A stretch of DNA of 54,538 nt from Pleurotus ostreatus/Saccharomyces cerevisiae fusant (taxonomy: Eukaryota; Opisthokonta), in NCBI GenBank assembly GCA_024196135.1, contig JAMQCK010000131.1:1-54538 (forward strand), written 5' to 3'. Made by a program: the position numbers and the translations under genes. Positions 12,260 through 20,893 of this stretch are shown here, in pieces (the stretch's first letter is position 1; each line of letters opens with the position of its first letter). The notes under the pieces were generated by a model. The model was given only the letters and a program-made list of their open reading frames with translations, was not told where the DNA came from and did no database searches.

Positions 12260-14794
12260 CTATCTATCCTGGTAGAACTCCTCATCGTTGAAGATAGGTG
12301 CTGGTGGAGGGATGCCAGCGCGGCCTTTGCCTTTGTTGGGTGTTATGAGCTCCTCTGCGTCCACATCTCGTTCTCGGGTGGTGAGAGGTATGCTTTCTTC
12401 TTCGTCCGGGTGCACGCTGGGTTGTACGCGGGATTGTCGTCTCCAGCGGAACCACATCACCGCGCCGATAATGCCCGCGACGATCACCAGGACGAAGATG
12501 GCGGACCCAGCGTTGAAATAGGCTGCAAAATCCATCGTCAGCTCTCGTCCTCTCTGCGATGTATGGGCGTAATAAAGCTCTCACTCACCTTCCTCCATCG
12601 CCGTATGCTGCTCCTCCGTCTTTCCTGGCTTGCCTTCCCCGTCCCCACCTTCCGCCTCACCCAAGGTAACGAAGTGGGGTTTCACGTCCGCACCGACGCT
12701 GCTTGGGATACGCGCGGTCCCGTCGGCGAGCGCGGAGAAGTTAACGTGCATGAAGCGGAGGATCATGTCGTGCGCGACGTGTGGGACGTCGTAGGGGACC
12801 ATGTGGGAGGCATTGTAGATCTGGAGGAGGGGGAAGGATGGTAAAGATGAGAGAGGGAAGGGGGTGAATTTGTGGCACGCACCTTGACATATGTTAGGTT
12901 GCGGGCAGAGGCCCACACACCGGCAGGTTCGTTATCAACGGTATAGTCCAGCCTCTCGGCGTCCTGCATGCCATATTCCTCGTCAGCTTCCCTCTTCCAT
13001 TCCATTCACAGCCAAACGCCAAACGCCACTCACCCCCAACCCCCTCGCCCCACCCCACTCCAACGCCTCAATCGTATCCTCCTGCCCCACGTAATTGCAT
13101 ATATAATCCTGGTCGCCCGCAAACAACAACACCTCGATGCGCTCCAGGAGCCCCGGGAGGAGGTTCACGGACGAGTTGTGCTGCTTGCTGTAGAACTGAC
13201 GGCCGACGGTGCTGGAGCACTCGGCCCAGGGAGCGGTGTGGGCGGAGGCGTGGAGGGCGGAGATGACTTCGGGGCGCTGAGGAAGGCGGGTGAGTTAGTG
13301 ATGGAGGGAGGGCGGTTAGCGATGGAGGAAGGTGGATTAGTGATGGAGGAAAGTGGATTAGTGAAAATTGAAGGGGAGGTTAGGAGGGTGAAGAAAGGGA
13401 GCGCTCACGTTCAGGTAGGTACCGATAGGCTTGACCTCTGGAGGCCAGTTCATGCCGCAATCTGGGTAAGTGTCGTCCAATCGCACGTCGTAGACGTTCA
13501 TGCACATTTCCGTCCCGTGAACCCTGCAGATGGTTCAGTGAGTCTCTGGGACTTGAGCAACACCGTACATCGAGCCCAAGATGAAGAGGGAAAAGAGGCT
13601 GGTACGCACTTCTTTCGCCTAACCTCGGCAATCTCCGACAACATACGCTCGCATCCACCGACGCTTGTCGGCTCGCTGGCGTTGTCCTTGCTGTAGTCAT
13701 CCTCATATAATTTGGCGCACGCTTCGGAACGCTCTTTGCCTTTATCGAAAGCCTAGGTAAGGCGGGTGAGCGTCACAGATAGTTGGTTTACCACTGCTTC
13801 TCGCGCACTTACGTCCGTCCCTTCTACTAATATACCCTGAGCAACAAGAAACTTGAAGTAAGCGGGGTATTGGTGTCGCGCGCTGATCCATCCATTCCCC
13901 AAGGCTATTCCGCGTAATGGTATGTTGAGATTCGAGTCGAGGATGGCGTCCGCTGGGAAAGAAAGTGAATAAATGATGAAGAAGATTAGATAGAATCAGA
14001 AAGCCTACCAAAGAATGGGATATATTGCCCTGCGTAGCTTTCGCCGGCGAGGTAGGTCTGCGCAGGCGTTAGCACAGAACCTCTTGAACCAGAGGCTCGA
14101 GTGAGGCATACCTCCGTGGTTTTATACTCAGGGAAGACCTCGTAAAAGTTCTTGAGGAAGACGAGCAATTGATCGGAGGCCTCTTCTAATGTGTGTATGT
14201 AGTGACCTTCTGTGGTGTACGAGTATCCCGTTCCAGCGGGCTGGTCGACTGTTAGAAACTGTCAGAGTGAGCTCGTTCGAGAGGGGATGTAACATACTAT
14301 AGACCATCGTCGTATATTCCTCCCAGCCACCGTCGACTAGCTTCAAGCCACCATTCCCATCTGTCCGCCATGGACCATTCTCCATCATCAGCCCATCGAA
14401 CGATGAGCATCCTGGACCACCCTACGCAAGTCAGTGACGCATCAAGTAGTGAAGGGACCTCGACACACACGTTAAACCAGAACAGTATACGATTCTTGTC
14501 CGCCGTCCGTCTGTTCTTGACGAGGAAGAAGTAGAGGTGGGACTGGACTTCGCGGTCCTCATCGGGGTCGGAGGGTATGTGGCCGGCGTAGAGGTGTAGG
14601 GGGTGGTCGGGGTCCTGCCTGAGGTCCGGCAGGGCAGGTACGTAGAAATTGGCAGCGGTGACTGAATGATATCGCCTTCAGTAGACCAATTCCGCGGATG
14701 AAATGCGTCACGTACGATCCGCGGGGATTGCTGAGGCCGTTTGACCTGCAAGTAGGCCTACCCCAGCCAGAAGAAGACCAAGTAGATTGTGCAT
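12260..14794 (-). CDS. KEX1: Kex1-type serine carboxypeptidase, copy 2
   Basis: This gene is a paralogue of copy 1 in opposite orientation. The signal peptide starts [20 protein letters not shown] at 14794. A first intron after ADR leads to [20 protein letters not shown]. The catalytic serine lies in [16 protein letters not shown], the aspartate in [16 protein letters not shown] and the histidine in [13 protein letters not shown]. The membrane helix ([18 protein letters not shown]) and the short acidic tail ending FYQDR are present. All catalytic residues are intact, so it should be active. The cytosolic tail is shorter than in copy 1, which could alter Golgi retention. One intron (13408-13277) is about twice the usual length because of 21-base tandem repeats. 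The start gives a good signal peptide and a clean phase-1 splice. Confidence 0.92.
13295..13373. repeat. 21-bp tandem repeats in a KEX1 copy 2 intron
   Basis: Three adjacent 21-base units (13295-13315, 13316-13336, 13337-13357), each beginning TTAGYGATGGAGG, are followed by a partial fourth. They lie within the intron 13408-13277, which is about 132 bases against about 50-60 for its neighbours. Confidence 0.85.
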
Positions 14795-15018
14795 GACCCC
14801 TCCACCAAGCCCAAGAAAGCGCAGAAGGAGAGAAAACGCGTCGGTCGTCGCCCTCGTCGAAATAAGCGCCCGCCGCAGCTCCGCGCAGCACGCGACACGC
14901 GCCATCAGCCTCCGTCCGGGCCGCGGCGCCGAGATAACGGAAGGGGGGTGCCTGATCGCGCCATGGCTCCCCCCGTCGAGATAACCAGCGCGGGAGCTCT
15001 CTGCTGCCCACCACCACC
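14795..15018. promoter_or_regulatory. Divergent promoter between KEX1 copy 2 and the ER membrane protein gene
   Basis: The divergent start codons at 14794 and 15019 are 224 bases apart. The segment near 15010-15020 gives a CACCACCACC context before the plus-strand ATG. No TATA box is obvious. Confidence 0.45.
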
Positions 15019-16171
15019 ATGAAGCTCCTCCACGGCCTGTCCCTGCTGGCGCTCCTTACCTCTGCGAGCGCGCAGTACTTCTCCGAGGGCTGGGACCCCA
15101 GCAAGCCCGTTCCGACGAGCAGCTATGGGAAGGCGAAGCCCGCGGCGGCGGAGGGGGAAGCGGCGGCTGGTGTCCCTGAGGACGAGCCGCTGACGCCGTC
15201 GAAGCTGTTCAGCTATCTCGACACGGAGAAATTGCTCAAGACGAAGCAGGCGCGGTACCTGTTTGAGAAGCTGGGGATGAACATTACGGAGAAGTTGGAT
15301 CAGGCGAAGGGGATCTGGGACGACCGGATACAGCTCATCACCGACGACAACTACGAGGAGCTGATAGTGAACGAACCGCTCACGGAGGAAGAGGAGTCCG
15401 AGAGGGTGTGGTGTCTCGTTATGTGAGTTCTTCATTCGCGTTGCTTGGGCATAGCTGATACTCTGCCAGATCGACGACAGCAGCAAAGCATGACGCCGTC
15501 TCCAAGTTTGTGGACGAGCAGTTTGACATCGCGTACAACGATACCCTCATTGCCGAAGACCTCCCTCACGTCCAGTGGGGGCGCATCGACTACCTCAATG
15601 TCACGTATCTCACGACCAAGTGGAACGTATGGAGGTGCGCAGGTTTCCTTCACCATACATTCTCCTTGCTGATTTTCAACGCAGCGGCCCATGGATCGTC
15701 ATCGCCAAGGACCGCGGAAAGGTCCTGCGCTTCTACCGTACCGGCCTCCTGCACATGCGCAACGGAGGCCTGAGGGAGATGCTCCGCGACAAGGCCTACG
15801 AGAGCTACCCGCCTTGGAACAGCTCTCTCGGTCCCGGCGGCGACTAGTACGTCTATCTTCACCTTCATCCGTCCTCACCATCTCACCGCTCTTGTAGCGA
15901 GCAATACATGCACTACTGGGCGCAGTTCAACCTCCTGCTGCACACCTATCTCTCGATGATTCCGAGATGGATGGCGTTCATCCTGTCTGGCACGGTCGCA
16001 TCGCTCTTCATGCAGCTGTTGCATAGAGGAGACAAGACACCCCCGGAACCCAAAGCACCGGTAGTTAAACCTGCGGCCCCTCCTGCTGAGCCTGCTGCGA
16101 AGCCTGAGGCGAAGACGACGTCCTCGAAGGCTGGGAAGTCGAGTGCGAAGCAGAGGAAAAACAAGAAGTAG
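15019..16171 (+). CDS. ER-type single-pass membrane protein, possible thioredoxin-like fold
   Basis: The protein begins with a clear signal peptide (MKLLHGLSLLALLTSASAQ). The first exon ends at 15422 and splices in frame to give VWCLVISTTAAKHDAVSKF. The middle part has WGRIDYLNVTYLTTKWNVW, then GPWIVIAKDRGKVLRFYR, which together look like the beta-alpha-beta pattern of a thioredoxin-like domain. Only a single cysteine lies at the expected active-site position (WCLV), with no CXXC pair, so redox catalysis is doubtful. Near the C-terminus there are one or two hydrophobic stretches (YWAQFNLLLHTYLSMIPRWM, AFILSGTVASLFMQLL) and then a Pro/Ala/Lys-rich tail ending KQRKNKK. That tail is basic but is not a canonical KKXX signal. 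I infer an ER or secretory membrane protein. The thioredoxin assignment is a guess from pattern. Confidence 0.7.
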
Positions 16172-16372
16172 GCTGTATGAGCGGGGTATGCAATGGGGCA
16201 TGTACAAATGTATGGTACAGGACATATAGGACTTGAGGAAAGGACTTTGTGCTCGACAATGAGAAGGCTGGACTGCATGCATCTGAGTCCTCGTGAACCC
16301 GCTTACGTCATGTGCGCGATCTCAACAACGCGCCCGTTCGCGGTCGCGTTCAGCCTCCTGACCTGAGCGACC

Positions 16373-17398
16373 ATGGCGAGCGCGTTCATCAGACAACTCG
16401 CAAGGACGAGCCGCCTGGCGCGCTCTCCGATCACGTCTGCGCGTGTGGCTTCGCGTACCACCCCATATATCTCCCAGATTGCGCGCGCGAGCACGACCGC
16501 GACAGATGGCGCAAAGTCCACCCCTGCAGCCGACAAGCCCACCACGCAAGACTCCGAGTTCAAGGTCTCATCTGAGGCGCCTGCGCGTGAGACTGAGGAG
16601 TCCGGCCCCCTCGACGAGCACACGGACTGGTCGAAGAGCTACTCGGGTTTGGGCACGAGCGCGTTCCCGAAGGAGGTGACGGATGTGCTGCTGGCGCCGG
16701 TTGATCCTGCGGATGTGGAGATGAAGCCTGGTGAGTGGTGACGGTCCTGCGCTTAGGATTGAGGGATAGAGTAATGGACGTGCACTGAAGTATGACCTCT
16801 CACCCAGACGGCATGATCTACCTCCCCGAGATCAAGTACCGGCGGATACTCAACAAGGCGTTCGGCCCTGGCGCGTGGGGGCTCGCGCCGCGGAGTCCGA
16901 CGAATGTGGGCCCGAAGGTGGTGAGCAGAGAGTATGCGTTGATCTGTATGGGACGGTGCGTGCTTGCTCCTTCCCCCTCTACTGTACATGCAGGGTCACT
17001 CATCATGCGCTACACAGCTTGGTCTCGATCGCGCGCGGGGAGCAAGAGTACTTCGACCCGTCGGGCATCCCCACTGCGACCGAGTCTTGCAAGAGCAATG
17101 CGCTGATGCGCTGCTGTAAGGACTTGGGGATTGCGAGCGAGCTTTGGTGCGTTTACTGCCACACTTCGCAAACAAATGAACCATTTGCTAACGCCACCTA
17201 GGGATCCACGCTTCATCAGGGAATTCAAGGCGAAGTACTGTGTCGAGGTGTTCGCTGAGCATGTACCCACGAAGAAGAAGTACGTCCAATGCTTCTCTCG
17301 GCATCAGTGAAGAACTTGCTGACCAGTTGTGCTTTCACAGGAGGAAATTGTGGCGCCGCAAGGACCAGGGGAAGTTTACCTATCCCTACCAAGAGTAG
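16373..17398 (+). CDS. MGM101: Mitochondrial genome maintenance protein MGM101
   Basis: Mgm101 is a mitochondrial nucleoid protein related to Rad52-type annealing proteins, needed for recombination repair and upkeep of mtDNA. The N-terminus ([19 protein letters not shown]) is basic, lacks acidic residues and looks like a mitochondrial targeting peptide. A Ser/Thr-rich linker leads into [18 protein letters not shown], then [64 protein letters not shown] and the C-terminal FTYPYQE. These are signature Mgm101 core segments. The first exon ends at 16730, short introns follow, and the stop is at 17396-17398. The length of about 270 residues matches the family. Confidence 0.95.
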
Positions 17399-18310
17399 AC
17401 TTTTCTCTATCTTCTTCGAGGTGATCCTGACTGTGATGAATGCATACCCATCCTCTATTCTCTCTCTGCTGTTTGCGCCCTGTCGGTTCAGGGGAGTCCA
17501 GTGGCAGGAAGCTGTTGTACCCAAGTACGTCAACACCGAGTTCCTTTCTCCTTGGCGGATACTAGACTTCTCCGGGTTCGCGCACTCTCTGCTTTCTTAC
17601 CATGCTGGCGGACGGCTGCCGCCCACGCTCTCTGCGGAGGTCCGAGCGCCGAGCGGGCACCGTCATCGTTGCGGTAGTCGTCAAGAACACCCTGTTAGCG
17701 CGCGACCCAACGGACGACCATCTGACGATCTCTGATCAGCGAGTCTGGGCTCGGACGTGGGCGCTGCGCGCCTCTGGACCCTCTAGAGGTACACCCTGTA
17801 CACCAATGAGGTCTTGCAGAAGTACGTCTTTCAGCTACAGGAGCCCGCTCCCCGCCTTCTCCTGCTCATCCACACCGAAGGCGAAAGTTCGCGATTTTGC
17901 CTCACGGAGCTCAGCCACATCGGCCTCCGAAAATGAACTGAATGGCTTTCATGATGCACTTGATCGCCGCACGGGGGTCCGGTGCCTGGACCGTCCTGAT
18001 TACGCGCATTCGTTTTGCGCGCGGCCGACTCCCCAACGACCGCCTGGCTGCCATAGCGATGGCACGCCCGCGTATAAAAGCCCACCCCGCGCATAACAAG
18101 AGCCTCAGCATTCCGTTCACCTCCCTCGTTCCGTCAATCCCCTCCGCTTGCGTCTGGGTGTTTCCCTCTTTTGTTCCCATTGCTCGCTCTTTCGACTGTC
18201 TGTCCGCCCTGCAGAACACTCCTCTCTGTCCATTCTCGCCTCGCTAGTCGATTTTACACGTTCGATTTCTTGCACACCTTACACCTACATCCTACCTACT
18301 ACGCATCAAC
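17399..18310. other. Long intergenic region upstream of the LPMO-like gene
   Basis: This 912-base stretch lies between MGM101 and the LPMO-like gene. From 17400 to about 18050 I see no coding frame with family resemblance or splice logic. The right part is the promoter and a C/T-rich leader of the downstream gene. The 5' half should hold the MGM101 3' UTR. Confidence 0.5.
18073..18080 (+). promoter_or_regulatory. TATA box of the LPMO-like gene
   Basis: TATAAAAG occurs about 230 bases before the start codon and is followed by a long pyrimidine-rich segment (about 18105-18260). TATA plus CT-rich leader is typical of strongly expressed fungal genes. The transcription start was not determined; a leader of about 200 bases is implied. 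Confidence 0.65.
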
Positions 18311-19572
18311 ATGTTCAAGCTATCTGCCGCGTCCGTCCTCCTGGCCCTTGCCGCGCGCGTCTCCGCGCATGGGAAGCTGACTTCCCCGGCGCCGCGGAGT
18401 GACACGGTTGGCGAGGCGTTTGGGGCCGCGTGCGGCCAGCAGATGCTCTCGCAGGTCACATCGGATCCGTATGGCAACTTCCAGGGCGAGATGCAGGTCG
18501 CGGGCAGCGACTTTGACGCCACGAAGTGCAATGTTGCCCTTTGCAAGGGGTGCGTGGATGCGAGGTTTCTACTTTGAGATGTACTGACGTTCTGTGCAGT
18601 TACCAGTTCGCTGATAACCAGGCCAATGTTCAGACCTACACGCTCGGTCAGACCATCCCGATGGTTGTTGAGATTCGCGCGCCGCATACGTACGTTTACC
18701 TCTCACTTCCTTCGTGCCACGCGGCTAACTCGTCATCCCAGCGGGAACGCGAACGTCTCCATCGTCGACACCACGAGCAACACCGTCATCGGTGATGCCC
18801 TGATCTCCTGGGACGTCTACGCCTCGACGGCCACCGGCGTCACCGCGGACCAGACCAACTTCGACATCACTATCCCCGAGGACCTGGGCGGAAAGTGCAC
18901 CACCGCCGGCGACTGCGTTATCCAGTGGTTCTGGGACGCGCCTGAGATTGACCAGACCTACGAGGAGTGAGCTTGGGACGGATATGCTACAGCTTTACAA
19001 CGTTGCTGACGGCCTTTGCAGCTGTGTCGACTTCGTTGTCGGTGGCTCTGGCAGCGGCAGTGGCTCGTCGAGCTCTGCTCCGGCCTCCAGCGCTGCTGCT
19101 ACTTCTGCTGCGACCTCCGCCGCCGAGACGTCCGCTGTGGAGACCTCTGCTGCCGCGACCTCCGCTGCGACCTCCGCCGCGGAGACCTCTGCCCCGGCTG
19201 CATCCTCCGCTCCCGCCTCCTCCGCGCCGGCTTCTTCGTCCGCCCCTGCGACGTCAGAGGCTGCGTCGTCCAGCGCCCCCGCCACCTCGGCTGCCGCGAC
19301 GACGAGCGCTGCGGCTACCTCAGCTGCCTCCAGCGCTGCCGTTCCTACCACCACCGGCAGCTCTGGCACCAATGACGCGAATGTGTGCATGAACAGTCAG
19401 TTATCTTACTCATCCTGCATGTTTTTATGCTGAATCCTTTGTAGCGTACAACCAGTGCATCGCCAAGTCCCAGCCCAACCCTGACTGGACTGGCTGCGGC
19501 GCGACCCGCGACTCCTGCCTCAGCACCGCGAAGTACTCCCGCCGCATGCGCCGCACGACCTTCCGCAAGTAA
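18311..19572 (+). CDS. Secreted LPMO-like protein with Ser/Ala-rich linker and cysteine-containing C-terminal module
   Basis: Five exons join in frame: 18311-18549, 18600-18689, 18742-18966, 19022-19395 and 19445-19572, giving 351 residues. A signal peptide (MFKLSAASVLLALAARVSA) is followed directly by His, so the mature protein starts HGKLTSPAPRSDT. An N-terminal His plus a second His in EIRAPHTGNANVS could form the copper-binding histidine brace of lytic polysaccharide monooxygenases. DCVIQWFWDAPEIDQTYEDC closes the domain with paired cysteines. The layout resembles fungal chitin-binding type-4 or AA-class LPMO-like proteins, but substrate and activity cannot be read from sequence. A linker of about 115 residues, almost only Ser, Ala and Thr (some Glu), is probably O-glycosylated. 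The C-terminal part (VCMNTYNQCIAKSQP, CGATRDSCLS) has four regularly placed cysteines and ends with a basic stretch. Confidence 0.85.
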
Positions 19573-19994
19573 GCGTCGCGCGCCCAATGCGCAAATTGAC
19601 TATTTATCACGCCGACGCCGAGAATTCGACACCCCGACCCGATCGCCAGCCACTGAGTGGTAACCCGTACCATCTCGCATGCGCCTCTCACCCTCTGGCA
19701 GTGCTGCGATTCGTATGTAGATGGGCTGCAGTTCTTCTATCTTCCTTGAGCTGCACTGGACGGGATTTGGTCTTCTTTCCCTTGAGAGTTGTGTTTCCCT
19801 TCAGTAGTTGACTTGTCTATAGCACCGAGCAGTCATCATCCCGAACTTGACGGATATACGCGTTGTGTGATTGAATATGGCGCGAGACAGTGAGTCGTTG
19901 ATGCGCGCTGGCATGTGAGTCATGGCGCGTCAGGCCGGCGCCATACCCGGAGAGCGGGCTTGCGCGACCGCAGTGCAGGTTGCTCTTGACCGCC
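19573..19994. other. Intergenic region between the LPMO-like gene and the P-loop kinase gene
   Basis: This region should hold the 3' UTR of the LPMO-like gene and the promoter of the next gene, both on the plus strand. No gene-like frame or clear TATA box was seen. Confidence 0.4.
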
Positions 19995-20847
19995 ATGGCC
20001 TCCCAACCTGTACCTCCCTTGCTGGGTGACGGGAAGGGGACGTACCGGATTCTTGTCGTGGGGAACTCAGGTTGGAAGCTACTCATGTCCTCTGGGAGGC
20101 ATACACTAACCTTCGCTGCTCTTCGTGTTAGGGAGCGGCAAGGTTAGGCGCGGTCAATGGACATTTTCACCAGACCTGAACTGATAATATTGGATGTGAA
20201 ACGTCAGACAACGCTATCGCGCAAGCTTTCAACCCTCGTCGGTGTGAAGCATCTATCCTTGGACGCCCTGTGGTGGAAGCCTGGCTGGCAGACGTCCACC
20301 CGCGAGGAATTCCAAGATGAACTGCGCAAGTTCTTCAGAGAGAACGAGGAGCGTGGCTGGATCATAGACGGTAACTTCACCTCCCAAGGCGGAGGTCTCC
20401 CTCGAGCTGAGGCTACGGATGTGATCTGTACGTCTGCCTAAAATCCGTGGTTGACAGGGCATGAAAGTGAAGTTGCAGGGCTCGACCCGCCACTCGTCCT
20501 CTACTTCCCTCGTCTACTGATACGGACCGTGCAGCGATTGCTGAGCCTCGTAGAACCATGCAGCGAAGGTGAGCGTCACACTATATATTTGTGCGTCAGA
20601 CGTGTGGCTGACTTTGCCAGGTTGCGACGAAACCTGGAGCGAAGCATTCTTTTCCAAAAACAGTATCCTGGTTTGGTGCCTTTCGCAGCATTGGATCCTG
20701 AGGGAGAGGGAGACAAACAACCTGCGACTCACCAGTGTCGAAAATGGTACGGAAGTGACCAACCGGAAGATGAGAAGGCTGGGAGGCTGGGGTAGCGAGC
20801 AAGAAGCCTGGCTCAAAGCCGTGGAGGAGCTCGTAAAGGCCACTTGA
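19995..20847 (+). CDS. P-loop kinase-like protein (adenylate kinase / FlaR-topology modulation type)
   Basis: Five exons (19995-20070, 20132-20142, 20208-20427, 20479-20568, 20621-20847) join exactly in frame to give 207 residues. The Walker A motif VGNSGSGKTTLSRKL spans the first three exons, and the second exon is only 11 bases long. After it come HLSLDALWWKPGWQ, EERGWIIDGNFT and a WLDPPLVLYFPRLLIRTVQR segment. The LDxxxWxPGW and WIIDGN motifs are typical of the small P-loop kinase-like family often labelled topology modulation protein or adenylate kinase in bacteria. The fungal substrate is unknown; a nucleoside-phosphate or small-molecule kinase role is inference from the fold. There is no signal peptide, so it is probably cytosolic. 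Confidence 0.82.
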
Positions 20848-20893
20848 AGTTAAAATAGTGACAGTCCATAGTTGCACAGCATGAGTGAATGGA

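Noticed and set aside
9542..14794. Possible fungal RiPP (dikaritin or similar) cluster around the Kex1-type proteases
   Set aside because: No precursor with tandem KR-flanked core peptides, no UstY-like (DUF3328) protein and no methyltransferase or tyrosinase were seen nearby.
17540..18100. Overlapping frames of 90-165 residues upstream of the LPMO-like gene
   Set aside because: Composition is Arg/Ser/Pro-rich without motifs, and the region includes the TATA promoter of the next gene.
18995..19390. Long minus-strand frame rich in Ala, Val and Glu
   Set aside because: It is the antisense of the Ser/Ala-rich linker of the LPMO-like gene; codon repetition keeps several frames open.
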